A stretch of 64,000 bases of DNA from Lepidodermella squamata (taxonomy: Eukaryota; Gastrotricha). Below, piece after piece: positions 25,014 through 35,597 of this stretch. Position 1 is the first letter of the stretch; each line of letters opens with the position of its first letter. The DNA lies in NCBI GenBank assembly GCA_047495785.1, contig JBLDXI010000042.1, positions 2,170,001-2,234,000 on the forward strand, written 5' to 3'. A program made the position numbers and the translations under genes. The notes beneath the pieces are model-generated. The model had not been told where the DNA came from. It worked only from the letters and a program-made list of their open reading frames with translations, and did no database searches.

Positions 25014-26211
25014 CAGACTATCGGTCTGGCCTTTGGAGTAAGACTAAGACCAGACCAAGGCCGGGTAAAATTTCGGTCTTCGGTCTGCTCAAGACCAGAG
25101 AAGAAATTTCGGCCTGTCTGGGTCTTGTGGTCTTGATTTTCTGTAATTTGATCGTCATCGCCAAATATATAAAAATGCCAAAATATGTCATTAATTTTTA
25201 TCTCTGCCGTCCAATATGACAATCCGAACACAAAAGTCAACACTGCCTACGAGTTTCTCCAGTGATTATTTTTTTTTAATTTCAATTTTCTGGAGTGATT
25301 CCTCCGAAGCTTGGATCTTGAATCATTTATAATTCAAATAAGATTTCAAATAATTTCAAATAATAATTTCAATTATTCAAATTATTCAATTCAATTCAGT
25401 TCAATTCAATAATAATTTCAAATAATTTCAAAACAAGCTTGCAAATAGCAGGATTAGAGAGGGCGCCTACAGAATCAAGATGCATGTTAGCAGTGAGGCG
25501 AGAGCGTTGTTTACCCAAGCCTGTGTTCATGTGGTGCCATAGAGCTAGTTTTAGTTTTAGCTTTCTTGAAACTAGCTCTATGTGTGGTGCTAAGCTGGCC
25601 CCTGGCTCGCATTTTTCTTATTCTCATGTAATTAGGTCACAAGCTGCCAATGTGATACTGAATATGCTAAATAACTCGGTTGGTCGGCCTCATCTCAGAA
25701 TAGAATGACTCTATAAATTACCACTAACACTTTTAACTCGCTCTAAGTTTTCCGAGGTACACCTAAATTTATTTTCAGTATTTTAGTTCAGGGCAGCAGC
25801 TGGCAGTTTCTCCCTACTTTTGATCAAGGGGGTGCTTTTACGTGTATATTCTAATTCAAAAGAATTATTTATCTTCCAGATAAAAAGCCTGAAAAAGGCC
25901 TGAAGCTCAAAAACGTATAATTCAAGTTAACTTGAAAAAATCCAAATTAAAAAATAGGAATAATTGGTCTATGCATCGCACTAGGGTAGTTTTCATGCAG
26001 AATTTGAATTTGAGATTAAAAATTTGTTTGCTCGCAAGCTAATAAATCCATAAATGGACTATAAAGCAATTTAATAAATTTCTTATGGTCTTTGGTCTTG
26101 GTCTTGGTTTTTAAGACCTGGCTACAATTTCGGTCTGGGTCTTGGTCTTACTCTAGGGTAAAAAGGTCTGGTCTGCCTAAGACCAGCAAAAAATGACAGA
26201 CCGATAGTCTG
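25014..26211. mobile_element. hAT-like non-autonomous DNA transposon with 8-bp target duplication
   Basis: The termini are inverted repeats beginning CAGACTATCGGTCTG, flanked by an exact 8-bp direct repeat TGTATGTT (25006-25013 and 26212-26219). An 8-bp duplication and a CAG start fit the hAT superfamily. Multiple AAGACCAGACC-like subterminal motifs occur at both ends. No transposase is present in the 1.2 kb. Confidence 0.85.
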
Positions 26212-26219
26212 TGTATGTT

Positions 26220-27031
26220 ACATCGCCGTAAATCATTGCTTTCACATTGCTCCGGAATCTGAGCTCTGAGAAACATTGCGTAAGTAATTCGTAAACTCAT
26301 TCGCTGAAATAGCTGCTCATTTCTCCCCTAATACTGATGGAATTCGCTACTCGGGCGTGGCACTCTTTCGACCATGATCCCGGAAAACAGTGCGCGAAGT
26401 AGGATCCTCGAACTAGGGGCATTTTCGGGACCCAGCTTTAGGACCAAACGATCCCCCTGTTGTGTTTTGGGAGTTTTCCACTTTGGCCTGCCGAACTGTG
26501 GGGTACGATACCCCTCATTCCCGCCTTCGCGCCCGCCGGCAAACTCGGTTTCCCACAAATTTTACAATTCAAAAATTCAAAAAAGACAGATGAAGCCTGA
26601 AGCCTAGATATAACATTGAAATTGAGTGAAATTTTATTGAAAAACACGAGCACTGGCGAGGATAAACCGTTGTGGTTGGCTCATTCAGGTTTCCATGCCT
26701 TCGCCTCCCTCAAAAAGCCGAAACACCGAGAACCAAGGACTGTGTTCTCTCTCTTTTCAAAAAGACTTGCTGTAACACGCAGATAATTTTCAGTCATTGT
26801 AAGCAAATAAAATTCTATCGTTTCAATTTAATTGCATCATGTACAAGCTTTTCCAGGGCTTCATGTGTCAATGTCTAAACTACTCAAAAAATAATTTCCT
26901 TAGTACGACATTTGAAGTCTTTGTATACCTCGCAATTTTGGTTTGAAGAATTAACAAGCTATTTACATTTGACAGCCAGCATTCTAAAAGAAATTCGGAA
27001 GACAATATTGCGTTACATTTTAGGAAACGAA
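26220..27031. other. 5' region of gene C
   Basis: No gene or clear transposon is seen. Close to the gene C start, the sequence ACATTTTAG ends 9 nt before the ATG and resembles a splice acceptor for a 5' UTR intron or for trans-splicing. Confidence 0.4.
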
Positions 27032-28164
27032 ATGTTAGCAAGACTTATAGCTCTTCTAGCTGGCATAACCTCTTGCACAGCTCAAATAACAGAAGTTTGC
27101 AGGTGGAACGCAACTACTGCTAATTTAAGCAATAGAAAAGTGAACACTTACAAGAACAATTGGGCGACAGCCGCCCCGGACGGCACGTATGACCTCGACT
27201 TGGGAACAACTGTTGCTGTGACTTGCCAAGCTAACTCATCTAAAACAACCATAAAATGCATGGACGGCGGCTTTTGGTCGAAAAGCATCAAGTCGTGCGC
27301 AGACTTCAGTAAATTTGACAAAATTGTTCTAAAATCACGTTGACGTGGCGAATTTGCACATCTAGGTACCGCAGATCAGATGAGCAATCAAACGTGCAAT
27401 TGGCCAGTGTTTCTGAAAGACGATCATAAGTACAAAATCAGCATTGATAACGGAGCGACTTGGAGTGACGCTTCTAACCTGGAAGGAAAGGATGGGAATG
27501 CGATTGTTAGACAATTTTGCCCGTCTGGAGCCTACTTAGAAACATCCTGTATTAATGGTCGATTCCTCCCAGACCCAACTAATTTCACATGTGGCGAACC
27601 AGCAGATAAACCTCCCTCGCAACTGATAGCTTTTTGGCCACTGACTAAAGACACTATGTTGAGAGCGCTCACTCCAGGCACGGCTAGCTTCACCCCATGG
27701 AATGGAGCAGCTTTAGCAACTCCAATAGGAGGCTTTTCAGAAACTGGGTTTCAGTTAGGTGGAAGCAATAAAGCAAGTTTATTAATGGAATCGGGAAAAG
27801 TCCCGCAAATCTATGGCCCAACCTGGTCGTTTGCGGTTCTGGCTAGGGGCATTTATCGTGGAGAATTGTTTAAGATTTCATCTGGAACTTTCGATTTCGT
27901 TACATCTGTTGGCAATGGTATGGTATCTGTCGCAATTCAACCCAGCGGTTCACCCTTCACCGATGCCAATTTTGGGAAGTACGACGGCTGGATGCTGTAT
28001 TTGGTTGGCCTTGATGCGAAAGCAGTAGCAAGTGTCTCACTCTCCGTCGGCGGATTAGGCGGTTCGAACGGTTATTACAGCAAAAGTGTAACAATTGCCG
28101 GAAACGGGACGATTCCAAATACCAGGGTTCGTATCACCATTGCAGAATCGTAAGTTATATAGCG

Positions 28165-28207
28165 AGGTTAAATAACATAACATAACATAACATAACATAA
28201 CATAACA
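28165..28207. repeat. ATAAC microsatellite
   Basis: About eight tandem copies of the pentamer CATAA lie at the start of intron 2 of gene C. Confidence 0.85.
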
Positions 28208-28667
28208 TTTTCTTTATTCTTCAGCACTTTGAGATTATAAAAGAACAGTAAAAAACAACAGTAGAAAAACAACAAAAAGGCGTGCTGAGGAATAAAAATC
28301 ACTCCGGTGTACACACCCTGCCGGACAGGTCACGGGGGTGACCTGGCAAGCAGAGCGCGTGTCGGAGGAGGACCAGTCTAGGGGACCGATCCTAGCCAAA
28401 CCGAAATCATTTTTCATCAGTAATACAAAATATGCAAAAACCCTCGAGAAGAATCAGATTCATCACCCCAGACTATGAATTTTCAGCCTCCACTCATTTC
28501 TGTCCTTCGCTAGATCATCTGCATCCTCTAAATTTTGAATTCCCACCCGCCCCAAATTTTTCTTAATACAGTCGAGCCACCTTAGCTTAGGTCTGCCTCT
28601 AGGCCGTTTCCACCCCTCCGGCACGTTCCAATACGAGGTTAAATGTTCGACATTTTTTGTTCAAGTA

Positions 28668-28975
28668 TTAGAGAATACTTTGGATAGTGTTTATGACTGA
28701 TAGTACACACAGCAGAACTGATGAAAAGGAAAAGCGCAGAAAAGAATGGGTCCGGACTTGGATTCGAAACCGGGAACTCCCGACCGGGGAGACCGAGGCT
28801 GAACCACCGAGCCACCGTCGGCGCTTTAACGGTTTAGCGGTTCATTTGAGCTAAGGACCACGAAGAGCTACTACTAGCTCAGTTTTGCTGCTCATTACGA
28901 GCGGAACCGCTCATTCTGCTGTGTGTACTATCATTCATAAGCACTTTCCGAAAGTGTTCCCTCATGATTTAACTA
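28668..28975 (-). mobile_element. MITE with tRNA-like (SINE-type) core in intron 2 of gene C
   Basis: Inverted ends of about 45 nt share GATAGTACACACAGCAGAA (28,701-28,719, and inverted at 28,915-28,935). Inside, the minus strand at about 28,750-28,825 has a pol III A-box-like GGCTCGGTGG and a B-box-like GTTTCGAATCC with tRNA spacing. The acceptor stem does not pair, so it is not a working tRNA; it looks tRNA-derived. Confidence 0.6.
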
Positions 28976-30837
28976 GAGTTCAGCAGATAGAATGAACCGA
29001 AATGGTTCAAATAGAACTAATGGACTCTCTCGCTAGCTAATTTTTTGTTCTTTTTAAGATCCACTGGCACTGGGTCAATATCTTGTTTTATGGCATTCGA
29101 TTTTTACTATTCCGATCGAAAGCCATCCGACATACTCGCAAAGCAGTGTATTGCAGGTTAGGTCGAAGATATTTGAGAATTTTCACTTTTTCTCCCAACT
29201 TTCTTCCAGCCATGTCATCACTTGTTGCAACTGCAACTGCTTGCCCTACTTGCGCCTGGACATACGACGAAAATTTGTCTATACACATTGCTAACTTTCG
29301 TAAATTTAGAAAAGTTGCTTTTTGCTATAAATATCCCGACTTTAATGGAAGATAAACTTTACCGCCGAGGGGCGGCGACACTAACGAGAAACGGTATGAC
29401 GATTCGACTGGCTGCGATGGGTCAACAAGGCGCAGTGTGGACACCCATAGTAAGTTCTACAGAGAAGAAGCATATTTCAAAGCACTTTTAATTAAACTGA
29501 AAAAAGCCCAAAATCATTCGAATCTAGAAAATGATTTTGAAGTTGTTCATTACTTATTACTTGAAGATTTGATATTAGACGAAAACAGCCCATCCACCTT
29601 CCAAGATGTTTACAGTATGGGCGTTAAGATCTGAGAATATTAAACGGAATTTTGGAAATCTTATTGATATTTTTCAGACTTTCAGAGCATCGATCGATTT
29701 TCGAGTGGAATACCATGTATCAGTCGATTTCGATAATGCTGATTTGGAATTCTGGTTTGCCGCAAGCCCAACCTCAATCGACCTGACAAAGGGCTCTAGC
29801 GAAGCAAGGGCTTTCAACGTTAAAATGAGCTCATTTGCCGGAATGTTTGTCCGCCTGTCAAAATCTGGGTACAACGAGATTCAATACTCTGACGCCCCGG
29901 TGCCTGTTACATCACTTGTACCGGCAGCTAATGTGACCAAACCTAAGTGCATCTCTGAAGTGATTGTTATAGAAAAGGTTGGGACTAACCTAACAGTGTA
30001 CTGTGCAACCGTCGACGCCAAGATCACAACCTTGGCATCGGCGGATATCGGGCCATTCAGCACGATTACTGATGATATAGTCATGGGGGTATACGCTCAG
30101 TACTACGCTCATGTACTTCCTATCCAGACACAGGTCTATTTGCATCATGTCAAATTTTACACGAACGGCCCTATTACTACTGCGGGTACTACTAGTACCA
30201 CTAGCAATACTAATACTGCTGCCAGTACAGCCCAAACTTCTGCTACGATCCTACCGTCGACTCGTGAGACTCCCACCATTGCGACTTCTAGGGCCACTAC
30301 TACATACAAGTTAGACATGAATTTGACAATAACCGGCGATTCAATCGTAATTCCATCAGTCAACCTAACGATTTTGGCCGAGCCGTGGGACACAAGCTTA
30401 GATCAACCTGGCTCACCAAATTTCACCGCTTCAGCCGACTTCATGCTGCCAGTAATTCGACAACGTTCAGAAAAGACCTGTGAGCTGTTGAATTGTGAGG
30501 TACTTTCGTTGAAGATCACAGGCTTTCGAAAGGGTAGCACCATTTCGGACTACATTGTAGCTCTAAGGAGTTTGACGCAGCTGACCGAGAGCGAAATTGC
30601 CGCAAAAGTCGCGATAGCAACGGAGAAATTGAGAGAAACAGCTAACGCGAAGCTTGCAGGTGGGCTCGAAGCATCGCGATTAGGTGCTGCATCGATTCGG
30701 AAGATCGACGGGCCAGAAGTTCTTGTTACAGGTCCAACGGTAGGAGCAGCAACCAAACAACCCGTTAATGAAGGTGTGAACAATGTTAAATCCAAAAATG
30801 GTGCGAACCGTATCATGAATTTGCAAGACTCGATAGG

Positions 30838-31703
30838 CGTATGGTTACCTTTCCGCTTTTTAAGTTCCGCTTTTTCAGTTCCGCCGAAATTTTTTCCGCT
30901 ATGATCATTTCCGCTACAAGTACACTTCCGCCAGTAACATTTCCGCCAAAGTTGATTTCCGCCAACAACATTTCCGCTAAAGGTCATTTCCGCTTTATTC
31001 CACTTCCGCTTTTTGGCTCTCATTTGCCCTCATTGGTGCTCAAGTTTTCTAAATTCTAAAAACCGGGGCGAATGGAAAATTTGAGAAACCCTGGAACGAT
31101 AATTAGGCCAGTAGAACAACCACGTAGAGCTAATAACAAGATAATTCCTCTATACGACCGAAATTCAATCGAATCCATTACACTAATCTAAAGGCAGTTT
31201 ATTTCATGCATTCCTGGCTCCTGGCCAATTTTTTATTGGCGCATTTAACCTTTTACGCAGCTTCGCTGCTAACCCACTCGCATAGAGAACGAAGTGATCA
31301 CTTCGTTCTCTATGCCCACTGCCCACTCGTGGCCGCTGAACGCTGAACGGTTTCACTTTTCACTACGAAAGGGAAACCTCTTAAGTTATATCGGTTAGAG
31401 GTTTTCAACACCTTCTTCTCCTTTCAGTGGCTTTTTGGTTAAAATGATCTGATCATTGAAATGAAGAGCTGAAAAATCACCTTGGCGAAAAGAATTGGAG
31501 GCGGAAAAGGTCCATAGCGGAACTGCCATTTGGCGGAACTCTTGATAGCGGAAGTGTGTTATAGCGGAAATGTACATGGCGGAACTCATACTATGGCGGA
31601 AATGAAAATGGCGGAACACGCAATAGCGGAAATGGTCGTCGGCGGAAAAAAATGTAGCGGAAATGAAATAGCGGAACTTAAAAAGCGGAAAAGTAACCAA
31701 ACC
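30838..31703. mobile_element. 866-bp element with 9-bp target duplication and iterated TTTCCGC motifs
   Basis: The flanking direct repeat is CTCGATAGG (30829-30837 and 31704-31712). The inverted ends share GGTTAC followed by TTTCCGCTTTTTAAG, and both arms consist of short alternating TTCCGC/TTTCCGCTA motifs for about 190 nt. A 9-bp duplication is typical of Mutator-like elements. No transposase is present. Removing one duplication copy and the element restores the C-terminal frame of gene C, which supports the boundaries. Confidence 0.85.
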
Positions 31704-31755
31704 CTCGATAGGAGAAATTATACTTCTGATCTCATTTGTTGCTTTTTTTATATGA

Positions 31756-32337
31756 ATAATTTATATCTCGAATGTAAGCTTAATGTTAAATTCTGAATAA
31801 AAGCTTTTTTCCTCTAGTTCTCTCTTTGCATTTCTCAATTTATCGAGGTTGCTCCAATGGGAACATTTGGTTTCGATATGTCCAATTCCCATGAAAGAAC
31901 TATTCATCGAATTTTTTTGTAACAGGTGCTTAACTGACAGTATATCTGACTGTATTCAGCCTCCAAAACAGAACAGTACCAAAGAATCCGTAATAGGCCA
32001 TTTTCCAGTTTTTCTATTTATAGAATTTTCTGATTTTCCTCGGAAACCCGTCCAAAACCGGAATAATTGTTGACTGCTCGTTAAATTTGTGTTCTAAATT
32101 GAACCATTTTTCTTAGCTTTCCATATATTTTCAAATTGCATCATGTCCATGCTTTTCAAATGCTCCGTATTGCCTCTCCCAAACGGTTCAAAAATCGAAT
32201 ACGCAGAAAGGCAATTGAAGTTCACGCGAACCCGTTTTGTTTGTCTACTCGTTTGTTAAATTAACGAAGCGTGGGCTAACCGGTATTCCCAGAGAAATCC
32301 GGGCGAATATAGTGGATTCCGTTGAAATATCATTGAA
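31756..32337. other. spacer between genes C and D
   Basis: AATAAA at 31,796 is the likely poly(A) signal of gene C. No gene is recognised before the gene D start. Confidence 0.5.
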
Positions 32338-32437
32338 ATGCTAGCAAGACTTACTGCCCTCATAGCAGGCATAGCCGCTTGCACAGCTCAGCCGACAGAA
32401 GTCTGCACTTGGAATGCAACTTCTGCGGGAATACAAA
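32338..32437 (+). pseudogene. Gene D: first ~33 codons of a fourth family member, cut by the Polinton
   Basis: The ATG at 32,338 starts the family signal peptide (MLARLTALIAGIAACTAQ) and the first Cys-Trp of the CCP-like module, then runs into the left terminal repeat of the Polinton. The remaining exons are not found to the right of the element within this window. Confidence 0.85.
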
Positions 32438-32540
32438 AGTAGTATTAGTTAGTTCGAGTAAAAAATGCGTAAATTAGTTGGGAATGAAAAGTGAATGAAA
32501 AATCGGTACTTTTTGCAAATTTAGGTTGAAAAATCGGTAC
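32438..32540 (+). repeat. Polinton left terminal inverted repeat
   Basis: The first ~78 nt match the complement of the right end exactly. After one mismatch, similarity continues to about nt 100. Confidence 0.9.
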
Positions 32541-32827
32541 ATTTTGAAAATTGTGGATGGAAAATCGATAATTAAGGTGGATTGGAATGAGAATCAATTT
32601 TTTGCAGGAGCTATCACTAATAAAATTATTTCAGATCTGGAACTAGCCGCGGTCAAGTCGAATTGATTATCTCTCAGCAGCAAGTCAAAATAATTGAGGA
32701 AACAACTTTGCGAACACGAAACTTTATTGAATAATTGCAGGTGAATAAAATGAGAACCGATAATTTTTTTTTCAGAATAATTGAGCAAAAAACACAGTAG
32801 ATGAGAAAAGTGTACAGAAGAAAGACA
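32541..32827. other. subterminal region of the Polinton
   Basis: No gene is seen. The motif AAAATCGGTACATTTTG, a diverged copy of part of the terminal repeat, is at 32,534-32,550. The rest is AT-rich and would hold the 3' end of the CTD-like gene. Confidence 0.4.
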
Positions 32828-34123
32828 CTACGGCTCGTATGTTATTAGAGAATCAAAATTTAGACTGGTGTCTTCCAGAAGCGGTCGGTAATCTTCGATG
32901 GACGACGTATTTACAAGAACAATGTCATCGAGGGTGATGACGTCTTCAGGAGAAGGTCGACGCGGAAACAACAATAACAAATTCGGGGAGCTAGGTGTAT
33001 AGGTAGGCGAAGTAGGTTCATAGGTAGGTGAAATAGGTAGATAGGTAGGTGAAATAGGTGAAGGTTCATGGTGAAGGGAGACAGTGTCAAATTGAGGAGA
33101 AGGAGGTAAGTATCGTAGAGAAACGGGTGAGTAATAAGCAGTCGAAAAGTAGGACGAGTCGCAGCTAGTCGGGGAGCCGCCTGCCGACTCGCCAGCCGAG
33201 TAGCCGCTGCCCGCGTAGGTGCTCAGCGTGTCACCGCCGGTCGAGATGCTGGCCGTGTAGGTGCTCAGCGTGTCACCCTCGTCCGAGTCACCGTCGTCCG
33301 TGGCGCCGCCGGTCGCGTTGTCGGTCGCGCCGTCGTTCGAGGCGCCGCCGGTCGCGTTGTCGGTCGCGCCGTCGTTCGAGGAGCCGCCGGTCGCGTTGTC
33401 GGTCGCGCCGTCGTTCGAGGAGCCGCCGGTCGCGTTGTCGGTCGCGCCGTCGTTCGAGGAGCCGCCGGTCGCGTCGTCGGTCGCGCCGTCGTCGCCGGCC
33501 GCGTCGATGAGCCAGTCGTGAGGCGGCGGCAGGGGCAGCGCCACAAAGAAATCGTCGACCGGCGTGGCGATGGTATCGTGGTCGGCAAAGACTTGCTCGA
33601 TATCGACGACCGGCAGAACAACAACTCCGTTTATGAAATCGTCGAGAGGGAGCTGGATTTCGCCGAACGGCGCGGCGTCGATATCCGGATAGTAAAACAG
33701 GTCTTCTTCCCCGTAAACCAGTGCGAATAAAGGGGCCCAATCTTCGTAATCGAAGAGGGAGCTGTCGCTCCTGGGCCTGTCGGCAGGGTCGATGATCGTC
33801 ACCGGATCGTCATCGAGGAGAACCGAGGCCATCGCGGCGGCTATCTCGGGCACGTCATCGTCAGCGTACAACTCGCCGTCGCCGCCGCCGCAGGGCAGAT
33901 CGCCAGTAGGAGAGACAGAGCGCGGCGAGCCAGGCAAGGCGGCATCGTGCTTGGTGGGCGAGTTTTCAACCGAAGCAGCGTCGCTGTTGGCGGAAGAGTC
34001 CTCGCCGCGGAAATCGAGGTAGTCGTAGGTACGCTTCTCGGAATTTGCGACATGATCTGTAGAAAAATTAAAAAAAAAATTAAGATAATGAGACGAAATA
34101 AATAATCGCAACTAACCAAACAT
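32828..34123 (-). CDS. Acidic protein with RNA polymerase II CTD-like heptads
   Basis: Two exons are proposed: a 7-nt first exon (34117-34123, ATG TTT G) and 32828-34056, giving 411 codons. The protein is strongly acidic and rich in SP/TP dipeptides. Residues ~193-255 are a 13-residue repeat (GATDNATGGSSND). Residues ~340-361 read as three in-register heptads, YLPISPT, YEPTSPT and YTPSSPN, close to the Y-S-P-T-S-P-S unit of the RPB1 tail; looser units (YYSPVSL, YLPPSP) precede them. It shares PHDWLIDAAGDDG with the neighbouring 110-aa protein. No enzyme domain is visible. An activator-like or polymerase-tail-mimicking role, and phosphorylation by the element's CDK-like kinase, are inferences. 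The start could differ if the tiny first exon is wrong. Confidence 0.7.
33299..33487 (-). repeat. 39-bp coding minisatellite
   Basis: About five GC-rich 39-bp units encode the GATDNATGGSSND repeat of the CTD-like protein. The units are almost identical, so the array is probably length-variable. Confidence 0.9.
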
Positions 34124-34445
34124 TAGCCGCTGAAAGCAATCGAGAGGATGGATGCATAAAATGCGGCAGGGCGTCGCTTTCTTAGCCGCAATCGAACGGC
34201 GCGAGTTCTTTAACCACGCCGGCGCGTCGTTCGGGACGACAGGAATGCGGTTCGTAACCAATGTCGGAATGACACGCATCGCTCAGAAAAAATTAACACG
34301 TCTAAAAATTGCAAATAAAGACAGTTATTAACAGTCCGTGAGATTTTGTTGCCATTAAATACGATCAATAAAAAAACGAGGGCGATAGAAATGGAAAAGG
34401 GCGAGACGCGAAAAATTAAGGAGGAACGAGAATTAATAGAAAAAA

Positions 34446-34778
34446 TCACAGCCGGGCGCGTTGCAGCTCAGCGAAGACATCCTCAGCATCGATCGGCGCA
34501 AAGCCATTGAGCAGCGAAGCGACGAATTCGTCCAACGATTCGAAGGGATCATACTCTTCACCCAATACCAGAAACTGTAAGTCGGCGTAGCCAAAGAAAT
34601 CGTCATCGTCGTTCGTGGTGCCGCCGTCGATCATCGTGCCGCCGTCGTCGCCGGCCGCATCGATGAGCCAGTCGTGAAGCCGCGGCTGCGGGACAACGGG
34701 AACATACTCTTCATCGAATACCTGACGCCATAAGTCGGCGTAGTCATCGTAATTCAGATCGTCAGCCAGGTCGGACAT
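34446..34778 (-). CDS. Acidic 110-aa protein, paralogue of part of the CTD-like protein
   Basis: The single open frame is highly acidic (runs of Asp) with two or three copies of a motif of the form YADL-x(2-4)-[VL]-x-[DG]-EEY and the block RLHDWLIDAAGDDG, also present in the 411-aa protein. The alternation of acidic and bulky hydrophobic residues resembles transcription activation domains, but that is inference. It lies upstream of the CTD-like gene on the same strand and downstream of a canonical TATA box at ~35,110. Confidence 0.6.
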   Translation of the reverse strand: MSDLADDLNYDDYADLWRQVFDEEYVPVVPQPRLHDWLIDAAGDDGGTMIDGGTTNDDDDFFGYADLQFLVLGEEYDPFESLDEFVASLLNGFAPIDAEDVFAELQRARL

Positions 34779-35107
34779 ATGAGGTAGAAATCACGTGAAA
34801 GTCTAATAAAAGCAAAAGGCAATCCGTTGGAAATTGCGAAGCCAGTTTTAAGATCAAATAACGACGAGTCGAAAGATACGAAAAAACGAGGACGATAGTC
34901 ATCAGGGTTGCTGAGATAATAGGCTTCGAAGTTTACGAACGAAAATATAAATTTTGAAAATTTCTTGAAAAATGAGCCGCGGCCGACACGGTTGAATAAA
35001 AAAGCGCGAGTTGCGAGCATTGTTGCCCAATGGCGCAGAAAAATCAACACGTGAAAGTATATAATAATTTCGAATAAAATTCAGAAATTCGCGAAATTTG
35101 CGCAGGG

Positions 35108-35115
35108 TATTTATA
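35108..35115 (-). promoter_or_regulatory. TATA box for the minus-strand acidic genes
   Basis: On the minus strand the sequence reads AGGGTATAAATACCCTGCGC. It lies about 330 nt upstream of the 110-aa gene start, facing away from the PC4-like gene. Confidence 0.6.
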
Positions 35116-35139
35116 CCCTCCGCAGGCAATCAATCAACA

Positions 35140-35460
35140 GGTAGAGTTGTAAATGTCAAATTTTCCCTGTCAAAAATCTGTCAAAAATTCGAACATAATT
35201 CAAGAAATCTTGAAGGAAACGTCAAAAATTTGAAGTTTCAATGGTTACAAGGCAATTAAAAAGTCAGATTAGGCTTAAATTTCTTGAGCAATTTGTCGAA
35301 AATCTGTCAAAATGTCGAATTTCAAGTTGTAAAACTGCCAAGACTTCAAAATGTCAAGTTATAAAACTGCCAAGACGTCAAATTTCACGAAGTTAAACTG
35401 CCAAGATGTCAAATTTGTCGAATTTAAAATGCCAAAATGCCAAGAATGTTACAAATTTAG
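35140..35460. promoter_or_regulatory. iterated-motif control region between the divergent early genes
   Basis: TGTCAAA(A/T) or its close variants occur about nine times, and a longer unit, ACTGCCAAGA-N-GTCAAATT, is repeated three to four times (35,332-35,450). The array sits between two divergent TATA boxes and has no coding potential, so it looks like an enhancer-type or replication-control iteron array. Confidence 0.5.
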
Positions 35461-35496
35461 ATTTATTGCTGAAATATGATTGATTGGGTCTAAGGG

Positions 35497-35504
35497 TATA
35501 TAAG
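35497..35504 (+). promoter_or_regulatory. TATA box for the PC4-like gene
   Basis: The sequence GGGTATATAAGCAGGGCGCG is a strong TATA box with a GC-rich element just 3'. It lies ~94 nt before the ATG at 35,598. Confidence 0.65.
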
Positions 35505-35597
35505 CAGGGCGCGGCGCACACTTTCAGCACTCGTACAGAATTCCTTACAGATTTCACGCCACTATTCCACCTTAAAGTTCCCATATACTTTCTACCC

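Larger units (their letters stand above)
27032..31755 (+). pseudogene. Gene C: CCP/LamG-like/mucin/SEA paralogue with transposon in its last codons
   Basis: The exons are 27032-27308, 27366-28149, 29059-29156, 29210-29299, 29352-29449 and 29678 onward. The frame is open through signal peptide, CCP-like modules, LamG-like module, short mucin linker and SEA domain (GFRKGSTISDY). At 30,838 an 866-bp element interrupts it, so the present protein ends at 30,904 with about 22 foreign residues. Directly after the element the original frame resumes (31,713-31,755) and encodes a hydrophobic tail that would have been the GPI signal. The insertion therefore probably turns an anchored protein into a secreted one. 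Intron 2 is enlarged to ~0.9 kb by repeats. Confidence 0.8.

Noticed and set aside
28750-28825. tRNA gene on the minus strand
   Set aside because: A- and B-box-like sequences are present, but the acceptor stem does not pair and the segment lies inside an inverted-repeat element, so it is tRNA-derived repeat sequence.
33261-33740. Additional long frames overlapping the CTD-like gene (Arg/Pro-rich or Ala/Pro/Val-rich)
   Set aside because: They are by-products of the GC-rich 39-bp repeat read in other frames. The acidic frame extends far beyond the repeat and has a plausible start.
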